A DNA stretch of 64,000 bases from Stenotrophomonas maltophilia (GCF_003970865.1 NZ_RXLZ01000011.1:29662-93661); one strand, 5' to 3'. Positions 54,227 through 63,873 are shown, counted from the stretch's first letter. Notes: generated by a model from the letters alone, not told the origin. Numbers and translations: made by a program.

Positions 54227-54242
54227 GAGAATCAATCGCATT
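54227..54242 (+). promoter_or_regulatory. Fur-box-like site upstream of the FepA-like receptor
   Basis: GAGAATCAATCGCATT matches the Fur consensus segment GATAATCATTATCATT at 12 of 16 positions. The receptor start is 122 bases downstream. The match is suggestive only. Confidence 0.4.
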
Positions 54243-54363
54243 GGTGGGAGAATGCGCGTACGGAACGGGCTGCAGGTGCCTGCAGGACTGCTCCGCCTCC
54301 CCCCTCGTCGCTGCCTCAAGCCCTTTGCCAGAGGCCCCGTAGCCCTGCCAGAAGGTCCTGATC

Positions 54364-56613
54364 ATGTCTCCTGCCGTTGTCCTTTCGCCGCGCCCGCTGG
54401 CGCTTGCCGTTGCCGCCCTGCTGGCGGGCAGCGCCCTGACCGCCCAGGCCGAAACCGACGCCACCGATATCGACACGGTGCACGTCACCGCCTCGCAGAT
54501 CGCGCGTCAGGCGCTGGGTACCTCGACCATCACCGCCGAGGACATCGCCCGGCGCCCGCCAGCCAATGACATCGCCGAGCTGCTGCGGACCATGCCGGGC
54601 GTGAACCTGACCGGCAACAGTGCCTCGGGCCAGTACGGCAACAACCGCCAGATCGATCTGCGTGGCATGGGCCCGGAAAACACCCTGATCCTGGTCGATG
54701 GCAAGCGCATCGGCGCACGCGATGCCGTGCGCATGGGGCGTAGCGGCGAGCGCAATACCCGCGGTGACACCAACTGGGTGCCGGCGGAAATGATCGAGCG
54801 CATCGAAGTGCTGCGCGGCCCGGCGGCGGCACGCTATGGCTCGGGTGCGTCTGGCGGCGTGGTCAACATCATCACCAAGCGCCCGACTGGCGACCTGACC
54901 GGTGCGGTCGACCTGTACGGCCTGGTGCCCGAGCACAGCGCCGAAGGCGGCAGCGAGCGCGTCGGCCTGCAGCTGAGCGGGCCGATGACCGACACCCTGT
55001 CGTTCCGCCTGTACGGCAATCTCAACAAGACCGACGCCGATTCGCTGGAACTCAACCGTGACTTCGCGACGAATCCGAACGCGGTGCCGCCGGCCGGCCG
55101 CGAGGGCGTCAAGAACCGCGACATCAACGCGCTGCTGCGCTGGGACGTGACCGCCAACCAGGTGGTCGAGTTCGAAGCCGGCACCAGCCGCCAGGGCAAC
55201 ATCTATGCTGGCGACCGCGCGGTCAGCACCACCGGTACCTCGACACCGATCGATCTGGGGGCCTTGGCCGAGCAGCAGGCCGAGACCAACCGCATGTACC
55301 GCAACACCGGCGCGATCACCCACCGCGGCCGCTGGGGTGACGTGACCTCGCGGGTGACGGCCGCAGTGGAGGCGGTGAACAACTCGCGCATCAACGAAGG
55401 CCTGGCTGGTGGTCCGGAAGGCAGCTTCAACGGCACCGACTGGTCGACCTCGCGCCTGCGCAACTACCAGCTGGACGGCGAAGTGAGCTTCCCGACCACG
55501 CTGGGTGGTGCCGAGAACATCTGGACGCTGGGCTTCGAGTACCTCGACAGCCGCCTGACCGACCCGTATTCGATGAGCCAGTCCAGCAGCAGCGGCGGCG
55601 GATTCCCGGGACTGTCGGCCGATCGCGCACGCGGCAAGTCCGACGCGCAGACCACGGCCGTGTTCGTGGAAGACAACATCTACCTGGGTGAGCGCTGGAT
55701 CGTCACCCCGGGCCTGCGCTTCGACCACCACAGCCAGTTCGGCAACAACACCAGCCCCAGCCTCAATGCGCAGTTCCGCATCAACAGTGACTGGGTGGTG
55801 AAGGGCGGTATCGCCCGTGCATTCAAGGCACCGAACCTGTACCAGTCCAATCCGGACTATCTGTACTACACCCGTGGCAATGGCTGCCCGAATGCACTGC
55901 CGAGCCTGGGCGCCGGCTGCTACATGCGCGGCAACGCGGACCTGAAGGCGGAAACCAGCCTGAACAAGGAGCTGGGCATCGAGTGGGCACCGCAGAGCGG
56001 CTGGCAGGCGTCGTTGACCTACTTCCACAACGACTACAAGGACAAGATCCAGGCCGGCTACAACCAGATCGGTCTGACTGCCGACACCAAGGGCCGCATC
56101 TTCCGCTGGGAGAACGCACCCAAGGCGATCGTGCAGGGGCTTGAGGGTAACCTGGTGATCCCGCTGCTGGGCGAGCAGGGCAACCGCCTGAAGTGGAGCA
56201 ACAACTTCACCTACATGGTGGAAAACGAGAACAAGAGCACCGGCCAGCCGCTGTCGGTGATTCCGAAGTACACCGTCAACACGATGCTGGACTGGCAGGC
56301 CACCGACAAGCTGTCGCTGCTGCTGACCGGCACGTTCTACGGCAAGCAGAAGCCGGCCACCACCAACATCAACAATGATCCGCGCTGCACCGGCACCTGC
56401 GACCCGTCGATCGCACTGCAGGATCGCGGTGCGTACAACATCTGGGGCGTGAGCGCGCGCTACAAGGTGACCGAGACGGTCAGCTTCGGCTTCGGCGTCA
56501 ACAACCTGGCCGACAAGCGCCTGTTCCGCGAGGCCAACAGCAGCGATGCCGGCGCGGCAACCTACAACGAGCCGGGCCGCGCGTACTGGGCCAGCCTGCG
56601 TTTCGGGTTCTGA
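54364..56613 (+). CDS. fepA: FepA-family TonB-dependent siderophore receptor
   Basis: 749 residues. Signal peptide 1-30 (ends TAQA-ETD), TonB box-like 'DIDTVHVTASQ', plug with 'IAELLRTMPGVNLTGNS' and 'QIDLRGMGPENTLILVDGKRI', then 'EMIERIEVLRGPAAARYGSGASGGVVNIITKRP', and a barrel ending in the aromatic F (LRFGF). The plug and loop pattern ('GARDAVRMGRSGERNTRGDTNWVPAEMIER') is typical of the enterobactin/catecholate receptors FepA, IroN and PfeA. Iron-regulated uptake is inferred. A hairpin follows. Confidence 0.88.
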   Translation: MSPAVVLSPRPLALAVAALLAGSALTAQAETDATDIDTVHVTASQIARQALGTSTITAEDIARRPPANDIAELLRTMPGVNLTGNSASGQYGNNRQIDLRGMGPENTLILVDGKRIGARDAVRMGRSGERNTRGDTNWVPAEMIERIEVLRGPAAARYGSGASGGVVNIITKRPTGDLTGAVDLYGLVPEHSAEGGSERVGLQLSGPMTDTLSFRLYGNLNKTDADSLELNRDFATNPNAVPPAGREGVKNRDINALLRWDVTANQVVEFEAGTSRQGNIYAGDRAVSTTGTSTPIDLGALAEQQAETNRMYRNTGAITHRGRWGDVTSRVTAAVEAVNNSRINEGLAGGPEGSFNGTDWSTSRLRNYQLDGEVSFPTTLGGAENIWTLGFEYLDSRLTDPYSMSQSSSSGGGFPGLSADRARGKSDAQTTAVFVEDNIYLGERWIVTPGLRFDHHSQFGNNTSPSLNAQFRINSDWVVKGGIARAFKAPNLYQSNPDYLYYTRGNGCPNALPSLGAGCYMRGNADLKAETSLNKELGIEWAPQSGWQASLTYFHNDYKDKIQAGYNQIGLTADTKGRIFRWENAPKAIVQGLEGNLVIPLLGEQGNRLKWSNNFTYMVENENKSTGQPLSVIPKYTVNTMLDWQATDKLSLLLTGTFYGKQKPATTNINNDPRCTGTCDPSIALQDRGAYNIWGVSARYKVTETVSFGFGVNNLADKRLFREANSSDAGAATYNEPGRAYWASLRFGF

Positions 56614-56625
56614 TCCGATGAGAAC

Positions 56626-56649
56626 TGCGCCGGGGCGTTCCCCGGCGCA
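56626..56649. terminator. Bidirectional terminator hairpin
   Basis: TGCGCCGGGG (56626-56635) and CCCCGGCGCA (56640-56649) form a 10-bp stem with a 4-base loop between convergent genes. Confidence 0.7.
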
Positions 56650-56659
56650 GCCTGGGGGG

Positions 56660-57586
56660 TTACTTCACCTGCCGGCAATCGCGCAGGTGGACGCCACCGG
56701 TGTCCATCTTGTCGACCACGCCTTCCAGTTTCACCCAGTCGTTCTCGCGCAGGGTGGCGCCCAGTGCCATCTGATCCGGGGCCAGCGCACAGTGCACGGT
56801 GAAGTTGGCGTTGTTGTCGTCGTTCGACTGGCGCCCGCCGATGCCACCGATGCCCTTCATCTTGGTGACCAGATAGCCCACCTCGAAGGTCTTGGCAAAG
56901 CGGTTGGCCTGGGCGGTGTAGACCTGGCCATCGATGACGAAACGACGGCCGAAATACTTGACGAGCAACGGCTGGTACATCGCATCGGTATCCGGCGGGG
57001 TGCTGGTGCCGGAGAACAGCGCCCTGAGCGGTGCGGTGTTGATTTCCCGCTGCAGCCGCTTGGAGTCCTTGCCCATTTCGGTGGACATGCCGACCGCGGT
57101 GGCCTGGATCGGCTTGTCGAAACCGCTGGAAACACGCACGGCTTCGGCGATCGCCTCGCCTTCGGGGCCGGTCTTGAGCTTGTCCAGCCAGCCACACAGC
57201 GCGCTGCGTGCGTCCTCTTCCTTGGCGGTCTGCCCGCGTGACAGCTTGGTGCCGACCACCACGTTGCCGCCATTGGAGGCGGTGATGATGCTGACCAGCG
57301 GCATCTTGGTGTCGGTCTGCAGCACGTACATCTGGCCTTCGGTCTCGGTGATGACGTCACCGCTGACGAAGTTGTTGCCCTCATCAAGCGCTGCCTTGCG
57401 CAGCTGGCCCAGCGCACTGCGGGGCTTCAGGCCGGGAAGGGTGACCTCGGAGGTGAAGAACTGGCCATTGCGGGGGTCGCCTACCGCCTGGAAGTTCTGC
57501 TGGCAGGTCTTGGCCGAGGCGCTTGCGGCCGTGCCCAGCGCGCAGGCCACGGCGACGGCGACCCAGGGAGTCTTGGTAGTCCACAT
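56660..57586 (-). CDS. Secreted protein with a C-terminal OB-fold-like domain
   Basis: 308 residues from the ATG at 57586. Signal peptide 1-26 (ends SASA-KTC). The middle is helical. The C-terminal ~90 residues ('FGRRFVIDGQVYTAQANRFAKTFEVGYL', 'FTVHCALAPDQMALGATLRENDWVKLEGVVDKMDTGGVHLRDCRQV') look like an OB-fold of the tRNA_anti-like or BOF type. Function unknown. Longer in-frame starts lie in the CDF gene region and were rejected. Confidence 0.65.
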   Translation of the reverse strand: MWTTKTPWVAVAVACALGTAASASAKTCQQNFQAVGDPRNGQFFTSEVTLPGLKPRSALGQLRKAALDEGNNFVSGDVITETEGQMYVLQTDTKMPLVSIITASNGGNVVVGTKLSRGQTAKEEDARSALCGWLDKLKTGPEGEAIAEAVRVSSGFDKPIQATAVGMSTEMGKDSKRLQREINTAPLRALFSGTSTPPDTDAMYQPLLVKYFGRRFVIDGQVYTAQANRFAKTFEVGYLVTKMKGIGGIGGRQSNDDNNANFTVHCALAPDQMALGATLRENDWVKLEGVVDKMDTGGVHLRDCRQVK

Positions 57587-57807
57587 GTTCCGGATTCCTT
57601 GTGCTTGGGTGTCCGTTGCGGGCAGCAACACCGAAGCGATCCGGCTGCCCGTTCCCCATCCAGAGGGGATGCGGCCATCATAGTGTGGCCCGGCACGGGC
57701 GCAAGCTGCGGCGAGCCGCGGCGTGCAGTCTGCAATGTTATAAACACCGTGATAGTTTCCCCACGGCCGTCGGCGTAGCCTGCCTCCATCGCAAAGGAGC
57801 TGTTGCC

Positions 57808-58788
57808 ATGGGCCACGACCACGATCACCTGCCATCCGAGATCCGCCACGAGAAACCCTTGTGGTGGGCGCTCGGCCTGACCTCCACCTTCCTCGTTGTC
57901 GAGGTGGTGGGCGCGTTCTGGACCAACAGCCTGGCGCTGCTGTCCGATGCGGCGCACATGGCCACCGATGCACTGGCATTGATGATCGCGCTGGTCGCGG
58001 TGCGGCTGAGCCGGCGCCCGCCGGATGCACGTCGCACCTACGGCTATGCGCGGCTGGAAGCGCTGGGCGCGATGATCAACGGTGCGATGCTGTTCGTGGT
58101 CGCCGGCTACATCCTGTGGGAGGCCATTGGACGTTTCCGCGAGCCGCAGGAGATTGCCTCGTCGGGCATGCTGGTGATTGCCGCGGCGGGCCTGGTCATC
58201 AACCTGATCTCGATGCGCCTGCTGCAGGCCGGCAGCGGCGAGAGCCTCAACGTGAAGGGCGCCTACCTGGAAGTGTGGGCGGACATGCTCGGCTCGGTGG
58301 CAGTGATTGCTGGCGCGCTGTTGATCAAGTGGACCGGCTGGAAGCCGATCGATCCCATCCTGGCGGTACTGATCGGCCTGTGGGTGCTGCCGCGCACCTA
58401 CGTACTGATGCGAGAGGCGATCAACGTGCTGCTGGAAGGCGTGCCCAAGGGTATGGACGTGGCCAAGGTGCGCGACAGCCTGTCCGGCCACGCTGCGGTG
58501 CTGGACGTGCATGACCTGCATGTGTGGGCGCTGGCCTCCAGCACCCCGGCGCTGACCGCGCACATCGTGATGCGCGACGGCACCGATGCCGATGCGCTGC
58601 GCCGTGAGCTGGGCGGGCGCCTGCACGATGACTTCGGCATCGAGCACGTGACACTGCAGCTCGAAGCGGACCACTGCGGCGAAGCCTGTGGTGAGCCGGC
58701 GCCGGCCAAGGGCGGCGAGCACGAAGGCCATGAGGGCCACGACCACGGCGAGGACGCGCAGGGCCATCGCGGTCACGTGCATCGTTGA
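57808..58788 (+). CDS. Cation diffusion facilitator (zinc/cobalt/cadmium exporter, CzcD-like)
   Basis: 326 residues, six membrane helices. His-rich ends: N-terminal MGHDHDHLP and C-terminal 'GGEHEGHEGHDHGEDAQGHRGHVHR'. Transport-site motif in TM2 'SLALLSDAAHMATDALAL' (D/H) and TM5 'GAYLEVWADMLGSVAVI' (E/D), and 'DVHDLHVWALAS' in the cytoplasmic domain. AAAGGAG precedes the ATG. It exports divalent metal from the cytoplasm; whether Zn or Co cannot be read. Confidence 0.92.
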   Translation: MGHDHDHLPSEIRHEKPLWWALGLTSTFLVVEVVGAFWTNSLALLSDAAHMATDALALMIALVAVRLSRRPPDARRTYGYARLEALGAMINGAMLFVVAGYILWEAIGRFREPQEIASSGMLVIAAAGLVINLISMRLLQAGSGESLNVKGAYLEVWADMLGSVAVIAGALLIKWTGWKPIDPILAVLIGLWVLPRTYVLMREAINVLLEGVPKGMDVAKVRDSLSGHAAVLDVHDLHVWALASSTPALTAHIVMRDGTDADALRRELGGRLHDDFGIEHVTLQLEADHCGEACGEPAPAKGGEHEGHEGHDHGEDAQGHRGHVHR

Positions 58789-58801
58789 ATGAAGATGAAG
58801 G

Positions 58802-58826
58802 CCGCACCGGGGAATGCCCGGTGCGG
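58802..58826. terminator. Bidirectional terminator between the CDF and nfi genes
   Basis: CCGCACCGGG (58802-58811) and CCCGGTGCGG (58817-58826) form a 10-bp stem with a 5-base loop, ending one base before the nfi stop. Confidence 0.75.
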
Positions 58827-59501
58827 TCATTCGTCCCGACGCGAGGCCAGCCGATCCGCCAGCCGGGTCGGCTCCGGCAGCCGATAACCGTGCAGGGTGC
58901 GCTGCACCCAGGCCAGCGCGGTATCGGCACTGACCCGATGGCCGCCGGCCACGAACAGCGGCTTGCAGCGCACTTTGCTGCGCAGCACCCAGCCCAATTG
59001 TTCATCGCCCTCCAGCAGCGGCGTATGCGCACCGGCCTCGGCACCTGGTTCGACGAACCGGCCCACCAGTTTCGACTTGGCCACACCGATGCTCGGCAGG
59101 TCGGTGACTACGCCCAGATGCGCGGCCACGCCCAGCCGGCGCGGATGGCTGATGCCGTGGCCATCGACGAACACCAGGTCCGGCGTGCGCGGCAGCAGCG
59201 CCAGCGCGGCCAGCAGCGCCGGTAGCTCGCGGAAGCTGAGCAGGCCGGGGATGTAGGGCATCACCGTAGGAATCCGCGCGATCTCCTGCGCTGCGGGCTG
59301 CAGCGTCTTCGCATCCAGCAGCACCGCCGCGGCGCGGGTGATGGTGCCGTTGTCCTCGAAGCCAACATCCAGCCCGGCCAGCCAGCGCACGTTGCGTGGC
59401 AGGCGGTCCTGGCGCTCCACGCGGCCGGCCAGCTGGATCTGCTGCTCGCGGGCGGCGCCGACGCTGCCTTCCCAGCGTCCGGGGTCGATCACCGTATTCA
59501 T
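58827..59501 (-). CDS. nfi: Endonuclease V (deoxyinosine 3'-endonuclease)
   Basis: 224 residues. Nfi nicks DNA one nucleotide 3' of deoxyinosine. The catalytic aspartate is in '[11 protein letters not shown]' (about 41-51), the '[15 protein letters not shown]' motif and '[23 protein letters not shown]' are conserved, with '[12 protein letters not shown]'. Next to gpmA, which is divergent. The protein starts at the ATG at 59501. Confidence 0.93.
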   Translation of the reverse strand: MNTVIDPGRWEGSVGAAREQQIQLAGRVERQDRLPRNVRWLAGLDVGFEDNGTITRAAAVLLDAKTLQPAAQEIARIPTVMPYIPGLLSFRELPALLAALALLPRTPDLVFVDGHGISHPRRLGVAAHLGVVTDLPSIGVAKSKLVGRFVEPGAEAGAHTPLLEGDEQLGWVLRSKVRCKPLFVAGGHRVSADTALAWVQRTLHGYRLPEPTRLADRLASRRDE

Positions 59502-59595
59502 TGGTCACAGCATCGCATGGGTGGCGCCACGGCCCGGTGAGTGGCGGCCGGGGCTACAATGGCGGCCTGCCTTTCCTCGCGTTGGAGACCCTGCA

Positions 59596-60345
59596 GTGAC
59601 CCGTAAACTCGTACTGTTGCGCCATGGCCAGAGCCAGTGGAACCTGGACAACCGCTTCACCGGCTGGGTCGATGTCGACCTGACCGAGCAGGGGCGCCGG
59701 GAAGCGGCCGCCGCCGGTCGCCTGATGCGCGAGGAAGGCCTGCAGTTCGACGTCGCCCACACCTCCGTGCTCAAGCGCGCCATTCACACCCTGCAGGGTG
59801 CGCTGGCCGAGCTGGAGCAGGACTGGCTGCCGGTGAACAAGTCCTGGCGCCTCAACGAGCGTCACTACGGCGGCCTGCAGGGCCTGGACAAGGCCGAGAC
59901 CGCCGCCAAGCACGGCGAGGAGCAGGTCAAGGTGTGGCGCCGTTCGTACGACATCCCGCCGCCGCCGATGGAGCTGGAAGATCCGGGCCACCCGATCCAT
60001 GACCGCCGCTACGCCGGCCTGGACCGCAACGCGCTGCCGGGTACCGAATCGCTGGCCACCACCCTGGATCGCGTGCTGCCGTACTGGCACGACGCCATCG
60101 CACCGCAGCTGAAGGACGGCAAGACCGTGCTGGTCACCGCCCACGGCAACTCGCTGCGCGCGCTGTACAAGTACCTCAACAATGTCTCGCGCGAGGAAAT
60201 CCTCGAGCTGAACATCCCGACCGGCATCCCGCTGCTGTTCGAACTGAACGATGATCTGACCGTGCAGTCGTTCCGTTACCTGGGCGACCCGGAAGCGGCG
60301 CGCAAGGCCGCCGAAGCCGTGGCCAACCAGGGTAGGGCGAAGTAA
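59596..60345 (+). CDS. gpmA: 2,3-bisphosphoglycerate-dependent phosphoglycerate mutase
   Basis: 249 residues from a GTG at 59596 (GGAG eight bases upstream). The RHG active-site histidine H10 ('[12 protein letters not shown]'), '[14 protein letters not shown]', '[18 protein letters not shown]' and the second histidine in '[13 protein letters not shown]' are all in place. It interconverts 3- and 2-phosphoglycerate in glycolysis. The upstream frame extension has no homology. A strong terminator follows. Confidence 0.96.
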   Translation: MTRKLVLLRHGQSQWNLDNRFTGWVDVDLTEQGRREAAAAGRLMREEGLQFDVAHTSVLKRAIHTLQGALAELEQDWLPVNKSWRLNERHYGGLQGLDKAETAAKHGEEQVKVWRRSYDIPPPPMELEDPGHPIHDRRYAGLDRNALPGTESLATTLDRVLPYWHDAIAPQLKDGKTVLVTAHGNSLRALYKYLNNVSREEILELNIPTGIPLLFELNDDLTVQSFRYLGDPEAARKAAEAVANQGRAK

Positions 60346-60351
60346 GAAGCA

Positions 60352-60382
60352 GAAGGCCGGCGCATGCCGGCCTTCGCTTTTT
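60352..60382 (+). terminator. gpmA intrinsic terminator
   Basis: GAAGGCCGGC (60352-60361) and GCCGGCCTTC (60366-60375), 4-base loop, then GCTTTTT. Confidence 0.9.
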
Positions 60383-60406
60383 GTAGCGTCGAGCCATGCT
60401 CGGCTG
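60383..60406. repeat. SMAG-type repeat, divergent copy
   Basis: Begins GTAG (60383-60386) and continues with the palindromic core CGAGCCATGCTCGGCTG-like sequence; directly behind the gpmA terminator. Confidence 0.65.
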
Positions 60407-60455
60407 CCGCTGCCGCACCCCAGTAGAGCACCCCATGGGTGGCTGCTTCTGTCCG

Positions 60456-60917
60456 CTACGAAGGACCCAGCAGGCGCACCTTCGGCGGCTGCAATGCAGC
60501 AATGTCGATGACGTGGTCCTGGCATATCACTTGATAGTGCGCGAATGGGCCGGGGTAACGGCTATCAGCGAAGGTGGCATGGTCCAGATAATCGAGGAAC
60601 TTCGAACGGCTGTAGCGGCGGAACAGGTTTCCGCTCCAGGCTTCGGAGTCGTCCCAGCTTTGATAGGACTCGTTGTGCACGGCATAGCTGATGTAGTGGT
60701 CCCAGATCAGTTCAAACCGCTGCGAGTGGGGCGTCACCTCTATCGCACGCACGCCATCGATTGAATGTCCCTGGCCGAGATCCACCCGACGGGGCTCTCC
60801 TGTCACTCGTCCCTCGTCGATGACCAGCCGCAGACAGTTGGCCTCCAGTTCGCCAATATCCGTCAGGAATAGATACTCACAGGTGTCGAGGGCCACTAGC
60901 AGCGCAGCTTCGTCCAT
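60456..60917 (-). CDS. Small soluble protein of unknown function
   Basis: 153 residues from the ATG at 60917 (an in-frame ATG at 60959 would add 14 residues). No signal peptide or membrane segment. It has 'SQRFELIWDHYISYAVHNESYQSWDDSEAWSGNLFRRYSRSKFLDYLDHATFADSRYPGPFAHYQVICQDHVIDIAALQPP', rich in aromatic and acidic residues. The acidic, aromatic make-up is like that of many immunity-type proteins, but no family is recognised. It overlaps the antisense of nothing coding; its neighbours are gpmA and the M13 peptidase gene. Confidence 0.6.
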   Translation of the reverse strand: MDEAALLVALDTCEYLFLTDIGELEANCLRLVIDEGRVTGEPRRVDLGQGHSIDGVRAIEVTPHSQRFELIWDHYISYAVHNESYQSWDDSEAWSGNLFRRYSRSKFLDYLDHATFADSRYPGPFAHYQVICQDHVIDIAALQPPKVRLLGPS

Positions 60918-61055
60918 GGGCGCGAGGTCCGGTGATCGTAAGGACAAGAATACCGGCATGCAGTGGGTTGGCGACGCTACGGGCTCGTGACCTTTGGCCG
61001 GTCCGTGTCGTGGGCTCCCCCGGCTACCCTGTGAAATTACCCGCAGGAGAGCCTC

Positions 61056-63149
61056 ATGAACGTCCGCAACCTGGTCCCGCTGGGCCTGACCATCGCCATC
61101 GCTGCCTCGCTGGCCGCCTGTGGCAAGAACGAAACCGCTCCGGCGGCCAGTGCCGACGCCAAGCCGGCCTTCGATCAGTCGCAGATCAAGACCGCGCTGA
61201 TCTCGCTCAACAGCGCCGACCTGGATCCGTCCATCGCTGCCTGTACCGACCTCAATGGCTTCGTCAACAGCAAGTGGCTGAAGGCCAACCCGGTGCCGGG
61301 CGACCAGACTACCTGGGGCAGCTTCGAGATCCTGCGCGAGCGCTCGCTGGAAGTGCAGCACGCGCTGGTGCAGCAGGCCGCCGCCAGCCAGGCCAAGGCC
61401 GGCTCGGTGGAAGCCAAGATTGGTGACATCTGGAAGACCGGCAACGATGAAGCCAAGATCGAAGCCGCCGGCCTGGCGCCGCTGCAGCCGCAGCTGGACA
61501 AGATCACCGCGCTGAACGACACCGCCGCCATCACCCAGTACCTGCGCGACAGCCAGGCCGAGGGCAAGGGCGTGCTGTTCTCGCTGTTCGCCAATGCTGA
61601 TTACAAGGATTCGGCCAACGTCATCGCCTACGTCGGCCAGGGCGGCCTGGGCCTGCCGGAGAAGGGTTACTACTTCGACGATGCGCAGGCCAAGATCCGC
61701 GATGCCTACGTGGCCTATATCGCGCAGGTGCTGACCCTGTCCGGCGTGGACGCCGCGCAGGCGGCCGAGCAGGCCAAGGCCGTGATGGCCTTTGAAACCC
61801 GCCTGGCCAAGGCCTCGATGTCGCGCATCGAAATGCGTGACCCGGCCAAGCGCTACAACCCACTCAGCGCCGCCGACGCCGACAAGCTGACCCCGAACTT
61901 CAGCTGGACCGCGCTGTTCGACACCCTGAAGGTGCCGGCCGCACAGAAGTTCTCGCTGGCCCAGCCGGGCTTCTTCGGTGAAATGGACAAGATGCTGGCC
62001 GATGTGCCGGCCAGCACCTGGCAGGCCTACCTGCGCTTCCACACCATCGACGACGCCTCGCCGTACCTGAGCAGCCAGTTCGAGAAGGCCAACTTCGAGT
62101 TCTTCGGCAAGACCCTGCGCGGCCAGCAGGAGATGCAGCCGCGCTGGAAGCGCGTGCTGGAGTCGGTCAACGGTGGCATGGGTGAAGCCCTGGGCCAGCT
62201 GTACGTCGACGCCGTGTTCCCGGCCGAATCCAAGGTGGCCATGCAGCACCTGGTGGAGAACCTCTCGGTGGCGCTGAAGGCGCGCCTGGAGCAGCTGCCG
62301 TGGATGGGCGAAGAAACCAAGAAGAAGGCGCTGGAGAAGTGGGCCAGCTTCACCCCGAAGATCGGTTACCCGGACAAGTGGCGTGAGTGGACGGGCCTGC
62401 AGACCAACGGTGACAGCTACCTGGGCAACATGCAGGCGGCACGTGCGTTCAACTACCGCTACATGCTGGACAAGATCGGCAAGCCGGTGGACAAGACCGA
62501 GTGGGGCATGACCCCGCAGACCGTCAACGCGTACTACAACGCCACCAAGAACGAGATCGTGTTCCCGGCGGCGATCCTGCAGGCGCCGTTCTTCGACGCC
62601 AAGGCCGATCCGGCGCTGAACTACGGCGGCATCGGCGCGGTCATCGGCCACGAGATGATGCACGGCTACGACGACTCGGGCAGCCAGTTCGCCGCCAACG
62701 GCAACTTCGACAACTGGTGGACCGACGCCGACCGCAAGGCCTTCACCGAGCGTACCGACCAGCTGGTCGCACAGTTCGACGGCTATGAGTCGGTGCCGGG
62801 CGTGTTCGTGAAGGGCAAGCTGACCCTGGGCGAGAACATCGGCGACCTGGGCGGCCTGACCGTGGCCTATGACGCGCTGCAGATGGCGCTGAAGGAAGAT
62901 CCGAAGGCAAACGTCGAAGTTGATGGCCACAGCCAGGACCAGCGCTTCTTCATGAACTGGGCCACCGTGTGGCGCCGCAACTTCACCGACGGTGAGCTGC
63001 GCGTCCGCCTCAACACCGACCCGCATGCGCCGGCCAACTTCCGTGCCAACGGTGCACCGTCGAACATGCCGTCCTATGCCGCTGCATTCCAGTGCAAGGC
63101 CGGCGACGCGATGGTGCGTGCCGACGACAAGCGCGTGGTGATCTGGTAA
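61056..63149 (+). CDS. M13-family metallopeptidase lipoprotein (neprilysin/PepO-like)
   Basis: 697 residues. Lipobox 'AASLAAC-GKN' (cysteine 22), so a membrane-anchored periplasmic lipoprotein. The zinc motif is 'VIGHEMMHGYDD' (about residues 530-540), with the third ligand Glu in 'GENIGDLGGLTVAYDA' (about 592-607). 'NAYYNATKNEIVFPAAIL' is the substrate-binding strand. C-terminal 'VVIW' ends the fold. These enzymes cut short peptides. A terminator follows. Confidence 0.94.
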   Translation: MNVRNLVPLGLTIAIAASLAACGKNETAPAASADAKPAFDQSQIKTALISLNSADLDPSIAACTDLNGFVNSKWLKANPVPGDQTTWGSFEILRERSLEVQHALVQQAAASQAKAGSVEAKIGDIWKTGNDEAKIEAAGLAPLQPQLDKITALNDTAAITQYLRDSQAEGKGVLFSLFANADYKDSANVIAYVGQGGLGLPEKGYYFDDAQAKIRDAYVAYIAQVLTLSGVDAAQAAEQAKAVMAFETRLAKASMSRIEMRDPAKRYNPLSAADADKLTPNFSWTALFDTLKVPAAQKFSLAQPGFFGEMDKMLADVPASTWQAYLRFHTIDDASPYLSSQFEKANFEFFGKTLRGQQEMQPRWKRVLESVNGGMGEALGQLYVDAVFPAESKVAMQHLVENLSVALKARLEQLPWMGEETKKKALEKWASFTPKIGYPDKWREWTGLQTNGDSYLGNMQAARAFNYRYMLDKIGKPVDKTEWGMTPQTVNAYYNATKNEIVFPAAILQAPFFDAKADPALNYGGIGAVIGHEMMHGYDDSGSQFAANGNFDNWWTDADRKAFTERTDQLVAQFDGYESVPGVFVKGKLTLGENIGDLGGLTVAYDALQMALKEDPKANVEVDGHSQDQRFFMNWATVWRRNFTDGELRVRLNTDPHAPANFRANGAPSNMPSYAAAFQCKAGDAMVRADDKRVVIW

Positions 63150-63174
63150 TCGATCATCCGTGATGCGTGATGCG

Positions 63175-63206
63175 AAAGGCCCGGCGAATGCCGGGCCTTT
63201 TGTTTT
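63175..63206 (+). terminator. M13 peptidase gene terminator
   Basis: AAAGGCCCGGC (63175-63185) and GCCGGGCCTTT (63190-63200), 4-base loop, then TGTTTT. Confidence 0.92.
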
Positions 63207-63215
63207 GCGCGGCCG

Positions 63216-63239
63216 GTAGTGCCAGGCCATGCCTGGTGG
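63216..63239. repeat. SMAG-type repeat, divergent copy
   Basis: GTAGTGCCAGGCCATGCCTGG... (63216-63239), a palindromic core CCAGGC-CAT-GCCTGG. It lies 5 bases from the HD-GYP gene stop. Confidence 0.75.
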
Positions 63240-63244
63240 ACATC

Positions 63245-63862
63245 TCAGGCCAGCTCGGGCTCCCGCGCCAACATGCGATGGAAGCGCTGCAGCACGTAGG
63301 GATCCACCAGCCCGCCTGACTGCGCTTCGATGATCCGCAGTGCGGTTTCATGCTCCATCGCATCGCGATACGGGCGCACGCTGGTCATCGCGTCGTAGGC
63401 ATCGGCGATGGTGACGATGCGCGCGCCCAGCGGGATGGATTCGCCGCGCAGCCCATCGGGATAGCCGCTGCCATCGAAGGCTTCATGATGGGCGCGGATC
63501 AGTCGGGCCACGGGCGCGGCGTCGCTGCGGCCGGTGGCCAGGAAGATGTGCTCACCGCGCACCGGATGCTCGCGCATGATCGCGCGCTCCTCATCGGTAT
63601 GCCGGCGCGGTGCCAGCAGCACATCGTCGGGAATGCCGATCTTGCCGATGTCGTGGAAGCGCGCGGCCAGGCCGATCTGCGCACAGGCCTCGTGATCGAG
63701 ATCGCAGTGCGCGGCCAGGCGCTGCGCGAACAGGCCGACGCGGTCGCAGTGGTGGCGGGTGTAGGCGTCGCGCATCTGCAGCGACATCGAGAGGGCATCG
63801 ATCAGGCAGGCCTGCGCGTGCAGCAGGTCGGGGGCGGGTACGGCGTCAGGAAACATGGTCAT
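63245..63862 (-). CDS. HD-GYP domain protein, putative cyclic di-GMP phosphodiesterase (5' end uncertain)
   Basis: About 205 residues from the ATG at 63862 (another in-frame ATG at 63856). HD motif 'ARFHDIGKIGIPDDVLL', 'EHPVRGEHIF', and the GYP part 'RAHHEAFDGSGYPDGLRGESIPLGARIVTIADAYDAMTSVRPYRD' are complete, so the phosphodiesterase/metal site is intact. Upstream of about 63874 the sequence is adapter, so the frame that continues there encodes nothing real. The native start could be further upstream, off the contig, which would add sensory domains. Function: hydrolysis of c-di-GMP, inferred. Confidence 0.85.
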   Translation of the reverse strand: MTMFPDAVPAPDLLHAQACLIDALSMSLQMRDAYTRHHCDRVGLFAQRLAAHCDLDHEACAQIGLAARFHDIGKIGIPDDVLLAPRRHTDEERAIMREHPVRGEHIFLATGRSDAAPVARLIRAHHEAFDGSGYPDGLRGESIPLGARIVTIADAYDAMTSVRPYRDAMEHETALRIIEAQSGGLVDPYVLQRFHRMLAREPELA

Positions 63863-63873
63863 CCGCCCGCACC

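Noticed and set aside
60456..63230. A 924-residue open frame antisense to the M13 peptidase gene
   Set aside because: It is mostly antisense to a real gene and has no homology; only its last 153 codons (from 60917) are supported as a separate gene.
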